The notes beneath the pieces were generated by a model, which was not told where the DNA came from, did not search any database, and saw only the letters and a list, made by a program, of their open reading frames with translations. The position numbers were made by a program, and so were the translations under genes. Source: JAVEDQ01 sp035468175 (lineage in GTDB: Bacteria; Actinomycetota; Actinomycetes; Frankiales; Frankiaceae). Taken from it: 64,000 nucleotides of DNA. The stretch is from positions 1 through 64,000 of the forward strand of contig DATITC010000172.1 of the NCBI GenBank assembly GCA_035468175.1, given 5' to 3'. Numbering within the stretch: the first letter of the stretch is position 1; each line of letters starts with the position of its first letter. This document shows, piece by piece, positions 6,807 through 15,462 of this stretch.

Positions 6807-9575
6807 TCAGTAGGCGACAACGCCGCGCCGTAGGCCGTCGACCGCCTTCCGGGCTGTCCGGCGCATACCGGGCTCGCCGACCTTGGCGATCTGGTCGAGC
6901 AGGTCGATCAGCTGCCGGGTCCAACGCACGAAGTCACCGGCAGCCATCGTGTCGCCGAGCACCCGGTCCAGGGGCACGCCAGCCGCCCACTGGTGGGCGG
7001 CCCAGGCGAATCCGGCGTCCGGCTCGGCCAGGAAGGCCAGGCGGTGCTCCTGCTCGGCTTCCGACAGCCGCGCCCAGATACGCACCGTCTCGGCCATCGC
7101 CTCCCCGACCTCGGGACCTCCGGGCAACCGGGGCGCGAAGCGATCGTCGGTCCGCGACTCGTAGACCAGGGTCGAGACCACGGCCGCCAATCCTGCAGCG
7201 TTCAATCCGTCCCAGGAACCGCTTCGCAGGCACTCGGCGGCCAGCAGATCGGACTCGGAGTAGAGCCGGGCGAGCAACCGGCCGGCATCGGTGATGCCGG
7301 ATTCACCCGGCGAGCGGGGCTCCCCGCCGCCCTCGGTGAGGTAGCCCTGCTCCTCGAGCAGCCGGCAGACCCGGTCGAACGTGCGGGCGATCGAGTTCGT
7401 CCTCGTCTCGACCCGCCGCTCGAGTCCGTTGGTCTCCCGGCGCAGCTTCTCGTACCGCTCGGCCCACCGGATGTGGTCCTCGCGGTCGGGGCAGCCGTGC
7501 ACTGGATGGGCACGGATGGCGGCTCGCAGCCGCTGGATCTCGTCGTCCTCTCCGCTGCTGCGCCGGTTGCGGCGCCGACCGTCGCCGTCGTCCGCGTCGA
7601 GCATGCGGAGCGACGAGGCGAGATCCCGCCGCGACTGCGGTGATCGCGGGTTGAAGTTCTTCGCGACCCGAACCCGCCCCACCGACTCCACCGGCGTCGG
7701 GAAGTCCTGGCAGGAGAGTCGGGTGACCTGCCGGTCTGCCGTCAGGACGGTCAGTCGGCCGCCGTCAGGAACCGTGGTCCCGGGTGACAGGACGATGGCG
7801 AGTCCGCGGCGCCGTCCGGACGGGACCCGGATGACGTCCCCGACCCGGAGCTTCTCGATCGCCTGCGCCGCCTCGGCCCGTCGTGAGGCGGACCCGTCCC
7901 GGGCGAGCTTCGCCTCGCGGTCGCCGAGCTGGCGCCGCAACCGGGTGTATTCGGGGATCGACCCGTGCTCGCAGGTCATCGCCTCGGCGTAGCCGTCGAG
8001 CGCGTCCAGGTTGCGCTGCACCTGTCGGGCCAGCCCGACGACGGCCCGGTCGGCCTGGAACTGCGCGAACGACGACTCGAGCAGCACCCGCGCCTGCTCG
8101 CGACCGACCATGCCCACCAGATTGACGGCCATGTTGTAGGACGGCTGGAACGACGAGCGAAGCGGGTAGGTGCGGGTCGATGCGAGGCCTGCCACCGCCT
8201 GCGGATCGAAGCCCTGCTGCCACAGGACCACCGCGTGGCCCTCGACGTCGATCCCCCGCCGTCCGGCTCGTCCGGTCAGCTGCGTGTACTCCCCCGGCGT
8301 GATCTCGGCGTGCGCCTCGCCGTTCCACTTGACCAGCCGTTCGAGCACGACGCAGCGGGCCGGCATGTTGATCCCGAGTGCGAGCGTCTCGGTGGCGAAC
8401 ACCGCTTTGATCAGTCCGGCCGCGAACAGCTCTTCGGTGACTTCCTTGAACCGTGGCAGCAGCCCGGCGTGATGGGCGGCGATCCCCCGCTCGAGGCCCT
8501 CGAGCCAGGTGTCGTAGCCGAGAACGGTGCGGTCGGCGTCGGGGAGGTCGGCCGTCCGGTCCGCGGCATGCTCGCGGATCCGCGCCCGCTCGTCCGGAGT
8601 GGTGAGCCGCAGCCCGGCGGTCAGGCATTGGGTGACGGCGGCATCGCAACCGGCCCGGCTGAAAATGAACGTGATCGCCGGCAGCAGGCCTTCGCGGTCG
8701 AGCTGCTCGATGACCTGCGCCCGGCTCGGCACCCAGACCCGCCGGGTCCGTGGCGCGCCCGGTCGAGGTCCGCGCGCCTTACCGCCGCGTCGTTCGACGC
8801 GCGACTCCTCGTGCGCCAGCTGAACGAGCTCGCGGTTCAGCACCGGTTCGACCCCGGGTGCGCCGTCGGCGTCGTCTCCGTCTCGGCCGCCGGCATCACC
8901 GTGCTGTTCGACGAACAAATCGTAGAGCCGTCGTCCGGCCAGGACGTGCTGCCAGAGCGGCACGGGCCGGTGCTCCTCCACGACGATGCGGGTGGCACCG
9001 CGGACGGTCTGCAGCCATTCGCCGAACTCCTCGGCGTTGCTGACCGTCGCCGACAGGGAGACGAGCAGCACCTCCTCGGGTAGGTGGATGATCACCTCCT
9101 CCCAGACGGCGCCGCGGAAGCGGTCGGCGAGGTAGTGCACCTCGTCCATCACGACGTAGGCGAGCCCGCGCAGGCCGTCTGAGCCGGCGTAGAGCATGTT
9201 GCGGAGCACCTCGGTGGTCATGACCACCACGGGTGCGTCGGCGTTGCGGGCGGTGTCGCCGGTCAGCAGACCGACGTTCTGCTCGCCGTGCTTCTCGGCG
9301 AGCTCGGTGTACTTCTGATTCGACAGCGCCTTGATCGGCGTGGTGTAGAAGCACTTGGCCCCGGCCTGCAGGGCGAGAAAGGCGGCGAACTCCCCGACCA
9401 CCGTCTTGCCGGCCCCCGTCGGGGCGGCCACGAGCACGGAATCGCCGAGAGCGAGAGCCTCACAGGCCTGCTGCTGAAACGGGTCGAGTCCGAACGGCAG
9501 GTCGGCCGCGAAGATTCGGAGGGCACCGAGGTCCCCGGCGGTGGGATCGGCGGCGCCCCGATCGGATGCGGCCAC
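6807..9575 (-). CDS. helY: DEAD/DEAH-box RNA helicase HelY (Ski2/Mtr4-like)
   Basis: 922 residues from a GTG. Helicase motifs are intact: Walker A APTGAGKT (about 51-58), DEVH box (about 144-147), SATVSNAEEF (motif III), the helicase C-domain with TGRAGRRGID (motif VI), and a C-terminal DSHCT-type helical domain. The family unwinds structured RNA and is related to Mtr4/Ski2 RNA-surveillance helicases; M. tuberculosis HelY is Rv2092c. It stands at the end of the conserved pafB-pafC-tatA-tatC-helY order and is separated from tatC by about 70 bp, so it may be read from the tat promoter. Confidence 0.95.
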   Translation of the reverse strand: MAASDRGAADPTAGDLGALRIFAADLPFGLDPFQQQACEALALGDSVLVAAPTGAGKTVVGEFAAFLALQAGAKCFYTTPIKALSNQKYTELAEKHGEQNVGLLTGDTARNADAPVVVMTTEVLRNMLYAGSDGLRGLAYVVMDEVHYLADRFRGAVWEEVIIHLPEEVLLVSLSATVSNAEEFGEWLQTVRGATRIVVEEHRPVPLWQHVLAGRRLYDLFVEQHGDAGGRDGDDADGAPGVEPVLNRELVQLAHEESRVERRGGKARGPRPGAPRTRRVWVPSRAQVIEQLDREGLLPAITFIFSRAGCDAAVTQCLTAGLRLTTPDERARIREHAADRTADLPDADRTVLGYDTWLEGLERGIAAHHAGLLPRFKEVTEELFAAGLIKAVFATETLALGINMPARCVVLERLVKWNGEAHAEITPGEYTQLTGRAGRRGIDVEGHAVVLWQQGFDPQAVAGLASTRTYPLRSSFQPSYNMAVNLVGMVGREQARVLLESSFAQFQADRAVVGLARQVQRNLDALDGYAEAMTCEHGSIPEYTRLRRQLGDREAKLARDGSASRRAEAAQAIEKLRVGDVIRVPSGRRRGLAIVLSPGTTVPDGGRLTVLTADRQVTRLSCQDFPTPVESVGRVRVAKNFNPRSPQSRRDLASSLRMLDADDGDGRRRNRRSSGEDDEIQRLRAAIRAHPVHGCPDREDHIRWAERYEKLRRETNGLERRVETRTNSIARTFDRVCRLLEEQGYLTEGGGEPRSPGESGITDAGRLLARLYSESDLLAAECLRSGSWDGLNAAGLAAVVSTLVYESRTDDRFAPRLPGGPEVGEAMAETVRIWARLSEAEQEHRLAFLAEPDAGFAWAAHQWAAGVPLDRVLGDTMAAGDFVRWTRQLIDLLDQIAKVGEPGMRRTARKAVDGLRRGVVAY

Positions 9576-9646
9576 AGGTCGAGCCTAGTGGCGGACCGCC
9601 GGGCTCGTCGGAGCCGCACGACGCCGGGGTCGGCGGCGCGGTCAGC

Positions 9647-10672
9647 TCAGGTGGTCTCGTCGTCCCAGTCGGTCCCGCCACCGACCCGTGCGGCGGACCG
9701 CTGGGAGGCGCTCGGCCGGGTCGGCTCGGTCGGCTCGGTCGGCTCGGTCGGCTCGGCCGACGGCAGGTCGTCGGCCGGGTCCTGGACGAGGGTCAGGGGC
9801 GAGGCCTCATCGTCGGAGAGCCCGGCGAACTCGGATTCAGCCGCCTGACGGGCGCGGCGCTTGTCGGTCCACCGGGCAACCGCGACCGCCACCTCGTAGA
9901 GCACCACCAGCGGCAGCGCCAACGCCAACATGCTGAACGGGTCCTGGGTCGGCGTCGCGAACCCCGCGAAGACGAACACCAGGAAGATGGCGACCCGGCG
10001 CCAGGACCGCAGGCGCGCCGAGGACACCAGGCCGGCCAGGTTGAGCAGGATCAGCACCAACGGGAACTCGAACGAGACGCCGAAGATGACGAGCATCGAC
10101 ATCACGAACGAGATGTACTGGTTGACCTCGAGCAGCGGGACGACTCCGTGACCGGCGAAGCCGAGCAACACATCGAGCGCCGGGCCGAGCACCAGGTAGG
10201 ACAGCACCGTCCCGGCCGCGAAAAGCACGATCGAGGAGATCACGAACGCGACGCCCCAACGCCGCTCGTGGCGGTGCAGCCCAGGGGTGATGAACGCCCA
10301 TAGCTGGTACAGCCAGATGGGGGCGGACAGCACGACCCCGCCGAGTACCGCCACCTTGAGCCGGATGAAGAACGCGTCGGTCGGGTGGGTGAAGATCAGA
10401 TCGCAACCGGCGCCGCCGGTCCGTCGATTCGCCGGGACGTTGCAGTAGGGGCGGCGGAGGACGTCGAAGACGTCGTTGTAGCCCCAGATGCCGATGACGA
10501 GGGAGGCGATCCCCACCGCGATCAAGGCGATCAGGAGGCGTCGTCGGAGTTCCTTGAGGTGCTCGACGAGCGTCATCCGACTGTCCTCGACAGTCGAGGT
10601 GGAACGACGGCGGGCCAGTCGTGCGCCGGCCACCCGGCCGAGACGGCTGAGCGTCCGGGTTGCGTCAGCCAT
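9647..10672 (-). CDS. tatC: Sec-independent protein translocase TatC
   Basis: 341 residues with six transmembrane helices. After a 32-residue basic N-terminal extension, the conserved TatC start MTLVEHLKELRRRLL is seen; if translation began at that Met the protein would be of usual length. The first periplasmic loop carries the FTHPTDAFFIRLK block. TatC recognises twin-arginine signal peptides and, with TatA, exports folded proteins. The cytoplasmic tail is unusually long, acidic and ends in an EPT repeat encoded by repeated 9-bp units. The gene follows tatA by 10 bp, clearly one operon. Confidence 0.95.
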   Translation of the reverse strand: MADATRTLSRLGRVAGARLARRRSTSTVEDSRMTLVEHLKELRRRLLIALIAVGIASLVIGIWGYNDVFDVLRRPYCNVPANRRTGGAGCDLIFTHPTDAFFIRLKVAVLGGVVLSAPIWLYQLWAFITPGLHRHERRWGVAFVISSIVLFAAGTVLSYLVLGPALDVLLGFAGHGVVPLLEVNQYISFVMSMLVIFGVSFEFPLVLILLNLAGLVSSARLRSWRRVAIFLVFVFAGFATPTQDPFSMLALALPLVVLYEVAVAVARWTDKRRARQAAESEFAGLSDDEASPLTLVQDPADDLPSAEPTEPTEPTEPTRPSASQRSAARVGGGTDWDDETT

Positions 10673-10681
10673 CTCGCTGGG

Positions 10682-11014
10682 TCAGGAGCGGTCGGACTCG
10701 GCGCGTGCCTCCGGCCGGGCGGGGACCTCGGCCGCACGAACCTGCTCGGCCGGCGCGGGAGTCACATCTGCCGCCTGGACCGGCTGAACCTTCTGGACCT
10801 GGACCGGCGGGTCCTGAACGGGTTGCACCTGCGCGGGCTGGACCGGTTCCACCTGCTTGGGCTCGTCGTCGTGCAGGCCCTTGACCTCGGACTTGAGGAT
10901 GCGCATCGAGCGGCCGAGAGAGCGAGTCGCGTCCGGCAGTTTCTTGTAGCCGAACAGCACGACGAACGCCAACAGGATGAGCGCAAGGTGCCAGGCACTG
11001 ATATCGCGAAACAC
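10682..11014 (-). CDS. tatA: Twin-arginine translocase subunit TatA
   Basis: 110 residues from a GTG with a GGAGG ribosome site. A single N-terminal membrane helix (HLALILLAFVVLFGYKKLP) is followed by the amphipathic helix (ATRSLGRSMRILKSEVKGL), the classic TatA layout; it oligomerises to form the Tat pore. The C-terminal half is low-complexity and rich in Val, Gln and Pro (repeated VQPVQ-like units), longer than in minimal TatA. tatC follows by 10 bp. No tatB is visible in the window. Confidence 0.95.
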   Translation of the reverse strand: MFRDISAWHLALILLAFVVLFGYKKLPDATRSLGRSMRILKSEVKGLHDDEPKQVEPVQPAQVQPVQDPPVQVQKVQPVQAADVTPAPAEQVRAAEVPARPEARAESDRS

Positions 11015-11183
11015 GTGGACCTCCTCGCCGGCTGCACGCCCGGGTTCGTGCGGCCGATGCTACGCGCCGGGGGCCGTCGAACCTCGCTGCTGCGCGGCCC
11101 GCCCCGGCTGTTCACCGGATGGTCGTCCTATCGGCTGGAGGGCTTCAACCGCAACCGCCGTCGCGGGGCCGCGGTGGGAGCGT

Positions 11184-11426
11184 TCAGGGGTGAGATGAGT
11201 CCGCGCTCATCGAGCGGGTGCGCTCAGCCAGCGCCTCCGAGCGTTCCTCGAGACCGTCGAGGCGGTCCCCCAGGCGTCCGGCATCGTCCGCCAGCCCGGA
11301 CAACCGGCCCGCCGCGCGGCTCCCGAAGCGGTTCATGCGACGGAAGCGGCCGTAGGCGTGGAGACCGAACACGACGACGAGGATCAGCGCGAGAACGATC
11401 AGGGCGAGAGCGACGGCCAACCACAC
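11184..11426 (-). CDS. Small membrane protein with coiled-coil tail, 80 aa
   Basis: The product starts with a strong membrane helix (LAVALALIVLALILVVVFGLH) followed by basic residues (YGRFRRMNRFGSR) and a helical, heptad-like tail (LADDAGRLGDRLDGLEERSEALAERTRS). The topology suggests N-out/C-in with a cytoplasmic coiled coil. It lies between tatA and the zinc-ribbon gene, in a position where many actinomycetes have a small membrane protein of unknown function. The start is a GTG. Function unknown. Confidence 0.6.
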   Translation of the reverse strand: MWLAVALALIVLALILVVVFGLHAYGRFRRMNRFGSRAAGRLSGLADDAGRLGDRLDGLEERSEALAERTRSMSADSSHP

Positions 11427-11581
11427 GCCGCCCAGCCTAGTGACGTGGAACCGCGAACGCTGCCAGCAGAGATCACGGAGCCCCGAATACCGGCCTCGGC
11501 GGGGGTCCGGGCAGCGTTGCCCCCGGCCGACGCCGCCCGGCCGCGCAAGACCCTGCCGGCACAGAGCGGGTCCGGAAACAC

Positions 11582-11611
11582 GACACCCGCCGGTGGTGGC
11601 CGGCGGGCGTC
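11582..11611 (-). terminator. GC-rich hairpin after the zinc-ribbon gene
   Basis: CCCGCCGG (11586-11593) pairs with CCGGCGGG (11600-11607) around a 6-nt loop, and GAC/GTC extend the stem across one mismatch. It lies 26 bp beyond the stop of the minus-strand zinc-ribbon gene, the expected place for its terminator. Confidence 0.6.
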
Positions 11612-11636
11612 GAGAGAGTGTGCTGCGGCGGAGGCG

Positions 11637-11969
11637 TCAGCCGCTGATCGCTTCGCTGATCCGTGCGGCGATGTTGTCCTCGTCGGACAGCAGGAGCGCG
11701 AAGTCGAGCAGGTCGTCGTAATTGAGGGTCGGCCCCGCCTTGGGCTCGAGCGCCTCGGCCGGCACCTCCCAGACCTGCGCCCGGACACCGCCGGACATCA
11801 GGAGCGAGATGACGTGGTCGTCGGCCGGCTTACGGATCTCGTCGGCGCACGACGGGCAGTCGAACGCGTAGTAGGAGAGCGGTGAGTGGTTGCAGACCAT
11901 GAGCATCACGTCGTTGGAGGTCATCTCGACCTCTCCGCACGTGGGGCACGACGCTTTGATCGTGGTCAT
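11637..11969 (-). CDS. Zinc-ribbon protein, 110 aa, function unknown
   Basis: Read from the ATG at 11969, which has an AAGGACGG ribosome site; the open frame runs 20 codons further but that part has no ribosome site. Two CxxC knuckles (CPTCGE and CPSCADE, about 30 residues apart, plus CNHSP between) form a zinc ribbon, followed by a helical C-terminal region. The product is cytoplasmic. Similar small zinc-ribbon proteins are encoded near pafBC in actinomycetes, but no function is established. It is transcribed in the same direction as pafC upstream, separated by about 160 bp. Confidence 0.65.
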   Translation of the reverse strand: MTTIKASCPTCGEVEMTSNDVMLMVCNHSPLSYYAFDCPSCADEIRKPADDHVISLLMSGGVRAQVWEVPAEALEPKAGPTLNYDDLLDFALLLSDEDNIAARISEAISG

Positions 11970-12129
11970 TTTCCGTCCTTCCGTAAAGCCGATCCAGGCA
12001 CCGTCCCTGGTGCGCGACACGGTCTTCATCGGCGCCGGAAGGAGCCGACCACATAGCCCATTCGGACTAGAGGGGGACTAGTAGGCGGCCAGCGGACCGC
12101 GATCCGCGGATGGAGTGCCGATTCCGGCC

Positions 12130-13092
12130 TCAGGTCGGCTGATCAGCCCGTTCGACCGCGGCCAGTGCTTCCGCCGCACGTAGTCGCACCGCGTCGATCA
12201 GGGCGACCGGTTCGACCACCCGGCCCTGCCCACCGAGCCGCAGGACCAGCCGGATCACCCACTCGACCTCGGGAGTGCGAAGGGCGATCCGCAGGCCCCC
12301 GTCGTCGGTCTCCTCCGTGGACTCCACCGGGTAGTAGTCCGCCACCCAGCGTGCGGCGGGCGCCAACTGGAGCGTCACCAGTTCGTCGTCCGGCGACGGG
12401 GAGAACAAGCCGTCAGCGAGGTCGCGGGAGACCGCTTCGGGCGGCGGAACGGCCGGAGTGTCCAGCACTTGGAGGTCCACGATGCGGTCGAGCCGGAACA
12501 GGCGCATCGCCTCGACCCGGTGGCACCACGCCTCGAGATACCAGCGGCCGTCCCGGGAGAGCAGGCGCATCGGGTCGACGTCTCGGTCGGTGACCTCGTC
12601 CCGCGCCTCGACCAGGTAGCGCAGGTGCAGTCGGCGGTGCTGGTCCAGGGCGGAGCGAACGGTGGTGAGGACTCCGGCTTCGGCTTCGAGGGTCACCGCG
12701 AGACCGGCGCTGCCCTCCCCGGCGCCGAGCGCACCCTCGAGCTTGGCCAGCACGCGGTCGAGCGCGTCGCGCTCAGCGAGCCCGGGGACGTCGGCGAGGG
12801 TCCGGGCGGCGACGACGAGCGCCTGCCCCTCGTCGGCGGTGAGCCGGAGCGGACGGTCGAGGGTTTGCGGGTCGATGACGGTGACCGTCTCACCCTCGAA
12901 GGAGAGGTCGATCAGATCGCCGGGCGCCCCACCGGGGAGGCCGCAGACCCACAGCAGGTTCAGGTCGTCGCGGAGCTGCCGGACCGTGATCCCGAACTCC
13001 GCCGCGACGTCGTCGATCAGCGCCCCGGGATGGGTGCGCAAGTACGGGACCAGCGCGAGCAACCGCGGAAGCCGGTCGGCTGCGCCGCTCAT
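12130..13092 (-). CDS. pafC: WYL-domain transcription regulator PafC
   Basis: 320 residues. An N-terminal helix-turn-helix (LLALVPYLRTHPGALIDDVAAEFGI) is followed by a central WYL domain (about 140-220; LHLRYLVEARDEVTDRDVDPMRLLSRDGRWYLEAWCH) and the WCX C-terminal extension. PafC acts with PafB as a heterodimeric activator of DNA-damage genes in mycobacteria, independent of LexA. The start overlaps the pafB stop (ATGA), a strongly coupled pair expected for a heterodimer. Confidence 0.92.
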   Translation of the reverse strand: MSGAADRLPRLLALVPYLRTHPGALIDDVAAEFGITVRQLRDDLNLLWVCGLPGGAPGDLIDLSFEGETVTVIDPQTLDRPLRLTADEGQALVVAARTLADVPGLAERDALDRVLAKLEGALGAGEGSAGLAVTLEAEAGVLTTVRSALDQHRRLHLRYLVEARDEVTDRDVDPMRLLSRDGRWYLEAWCHRVEAMRLFRLDRIVDLQVLDTPAVPPPEAVSRDLADGLFSPSPDDELVTLQLAPAARWVADYYPVESTEETDDGGLRIALRTPEVEWVIRLVLRLGGQGRVVEPVALIDAVRLRAAEALAAVERADQPT

Positions 13093-14162
13093 TCGGTGGG
13101 CCCCGTTCCGGCGAGCCCCGTTCCGGCAGGACCCGCTCCGGCAGGCCCCGTTCCGGCAGGACCTGCTCCGGCGTTCGGCTCGTGCGCCGCGAGCGCTGCC
13201 TGCAGCCGTCGTCGGACCACGGCGCGCACCTCATCCGGCCCGAGAACCTCGACGTCGGCGCCGAGACCGACCAACTGGTCAGCCAGGCGCTCCACGTCCC
13301 GAAAACTCACCACGATCTCGTCGTCGGTGTCGCGGGTGCCGCCGTCTCCGGCTGGACCCTGCGGCGGGTACGCGCGACGCAGGGCCCAGCCGGTGCCCGG
13401 CCGGAGCCGGAGGCGGGCCTGCTGCTCCGGGAGGTCGCGGGGTTCCGCGCTCTCGACGACGGCGGTCAGGTCGATCCCCTCCGGGCGGGAGACCGCGCCG
13501 GCCGGACCGAAGGCCGTCACCGTTCCCTCCACCCGGCCAAGCCGAAAGACCCGGGTGCCCTCGCGTCCGCGGTCGAAGCCCACGAGATACCACCGGCCCC
13601 GCCAGGAGACAACGCCCCAGGGCTCGACCTCCCGCTCCATCGCCGCGGCGACACCCGGTCGGCGATACCGGAAGCGCACCGCCCGTCCTTCCCGAACCGC
13701 GGCGAGGCAGGGATCGAAAGCCGGTTCGGTGACGTCCACGCGGGGCTCGAGCCCGGCCGGCCCGGCCTGGAGGTCGATCCCGGCCGCCCGGAGCTTGCGC
13801 AGCGCCCCCGCGCTGGCCGTGGCCAACGAGGCGCTGCTCCATAACCGCGCCGCGAGGCCCAGCGCGGCGACTTCGTCGGCGTCGAGGTGCAGGTCGGGCA
13901 ACGCGTAGTCGCGACGGGGGATGCGGTAACCGATCTCCTCGTCGTAGGTGCGGGGTGTTCCGGTCTCGAGAGGGACGCCGAGTTCGCGCAGTTCCTCTTT
14001 GTCGCGCTCGAACATCCGCCGGAACGCGATCTCGGAGTCGGCGGTGTTCCCCGGCTCGTAGCCGTCGACCAGCTCGGCCACCTCTCGGACCGTGAGGTAC
14101 CGGGAGGTCGCCATCAAGCAGAGAGTGAGGTTGAGCAGCCGCTCGAGCTTGCGTTTCGACAT
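13089..14162 (-). CDS. pafB: WYL-domain transcription regulator PafB
   Basis: 357 residues. The start MSKRKLERLLNLTLCLMATSRYLTVREVAELVDGY is typical of PafB; a WYL domain (VRFRYRRPGVAAAMEREVEPWGVVSWRGRWYLVGFD) and a WCX-type C-terminal domain follow. With PafC it forms the PafBC regulator of the mycobacterial DNA-damage response. In many actinomycetes pafA (Pup ligase) lies directly upstream; here the divergent neighbour is a DUF3866 gene and no pafA is in the window. The last 25 residues are an unusual Gly/Ala/Pro/Thr repeat made by tandem 15-bp DNA repeats. Confidence 0.92.
   Translation of the reverse strand: MSKRKLERLLNLTLCLMATSRYLTVREVAELVDGYEPGNTADSEIAFRRMFERDKEELRELGVPLETGTPRTYDEEIGYRIPRRDYALPDLHLDADEVAALGLAARLWSSASLATASAGALRKLRAAGIDLQAGPAGLEPRVDVTEPAFDPCLAAVREGRAVRFRYRRPGVAAAMEREVEPWGVVSWRGRWYLVGFDRGREGTRVFRLGRVEGTVTAFGPAGAVSRPEGIDLTAVVESAEPRDLPEQQARLRLRPGTGWALRRAYPPQGPAGDGGTRDTDDEIVVSFRDVERLADQLVGLGADVEVLGPDEVRAVVRRRLQAALAAHEPNAGAGPAGTGPAGAGPAGTGLAGTGPTE
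13101..13175 (-). repeat. Five tandem 15-bp repeats at the 3' end of pafB
   Basis: Units of the type CCCCGTTCCGGCAGG repeat five times with small changes. On the coding strand they give the pafB tail (GAGPAGTGPAG...). The array ends a few bases before the pafB stop and the pafC start, so changes in copy number alter only the disordered tail. Confidence 0.85.
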
Positions 14163-14250
14163 CGTCTGCAGACGTTAAGCCCTGGGACCGGGCGCCGCGG
14201 GGAGGCGACCCCCCGCCCCGCCGTTCGAGCCGCCGATACTGTCGGCCCTT

Positions 14251-15363
14251 GTGATCCGGCTGCGGGAAGGGCGTGTCGAGGCGGTCGTCGCGACCTGGTC
14301 CGGGGCGAGGGAGCTGAAAGTCCGGCTCGACGAACCCGGGCAGGGATCGGCGCGGGCCCTGGCCTATCCCGCGCTCGTCGGCGAGCCGGCGGTCGGCGAC
14401 CGCGTGCTGCTCAACACCAGCGCCGTGAGTCTCGGCCTGGGCACCGGCGGATACCACCTGGTCGTGGCGCTGCTCGACCGCACCGATACGGAACGCGCGA
14501 ACGGCGATCCGACCGGGCCGGGCCACCTGGTGAAGGCCCGGTACACGCCGTTGCAGGCCATCGTGCTCGGGGTCGACGAAGAGGCTTCCCCGCACCGGGC
14601 TGCGATGGCGGCGACGCCGGACCTGGCCAACCTGCCGGTGGTGGTCGCCGACCTGCACTCCGCCCTACCCGCGGTGCTGATCGGTGTGCGTGCCTCGACG
14701 CCGGCCGGGGAGCCCCCGCTGCGCGTGGCGTATTTGATGACCGACGGCGGCGCGTTGCCGCTGTGGTTCTCCCGGACGGTGGATCGGCTCCGTCCGGAGC
14801 TGTGCGGCACCGTCACGACCGGTCAGGCCTTCGGCGGCGACCTCGAGGCGGTGACCGTGCACTCCGGGCTGCTCGCCTGTCGTGCGGTGCTGGACGCCGA
14901 CGTCGTCGTCGTGACCCAGGGACCGGGCAATCTCGGCGTCGGTACGCCGTGGGGCTTCTCGGGAGTCGTGGTCGGCGAGGTCGTGAACGCCGTCGCCGCA
15001 CTCGGCGGTCATTCGGTCGCCTCACTGCGGCTCTCCGACGCGGATACGCGGGAGCGGCACCGGGGCATCTCGCACCACTCCCGCACGGCGTACGGGAAGG
15101 TGGCCTTGGCGCCGGCCGACGTCGTCGTGCCGGACGGGTTGCCACCCGCCCTCGCCGCGGCCGTCGCGCGCGACGTCGCCGAGCTGGGCGACCGGCATCG
15201 GATCGTCGACGTGTCCACCGCAGGTCTGGCGGACGCGCTGCGGGCGAGCCCGTTGCCGCTGTCCACGATGGGTCGTCGGCTCGACGAGGACCTCGGCTAC
15301 TTCCTCGCTGCTGCTGCCGCCGGTCGGCACGCGGCCGGGCTAGCCGCCAAGCGCCGGCATTGA
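14251..15363 (+). CDS. DUF3866 family protein
   Basis: 370 residues from a GTG. The sequence begins IRLREGRVEAVVATWSGARELKVRLD and shows the conserved DUF3866 blocks (VGDRVLLNTSAVSLGLGTGGYHLVVAL; VTQGPGNLGVGTPWGFSGV; HHSRTAYGKVALAPADVVVP). No signal peptide or membrane helix. It is divergent from pafB with an 88-bp shared promoter region, an arrangement widespread in actinomycetes. The function of the family is unknown. Confidence 0.85.
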   Translation: MIRLREGRVEAVVATWSGARELKVRLDEPGQGSARALAYPALVGEPAVGDRVLLNTSAVSLGLGTGGYHLVVALLDRTDTERANGDPTGPGHLVKARYTPLQAIVLGVDEEASPHRAAMAATPDLANLPVVVADLHSALPAVLIGVRASTPAGEPPLRVAYLMTDGGALPLWFSRTVDRLRPELCGTVTTGQAFGGDLEAVTVHSGLLACRAVLDADVVVVTQGPGNLGVGTPWGFSGVVVGEVVNAVAALGGHSVASLRLSDADTRERHRGISHHSRTAYGKVALAPADVVVPDGLPPALAAAVARDVAELGDRHRIVDVSTAGLADALRASPLPLSTMGRRLDEDLGYFLAAAAAGRHAAGLAAKRRH

Positions 15364-15462
15364 TCCGGAGGAAAGCTGGACGCGACGGGCGCGAGTAGCG
15401 CACCGTATTGGCCGGTCGTACCGATCGTCGCGCCCGATGCGCATCTGCTAACGAAGGACCCC

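Noticed and set aside
7965..9083. Long plus-strand frame opposite helY
   Set aside because: It mirrors helicase codons and shows no independent domain.
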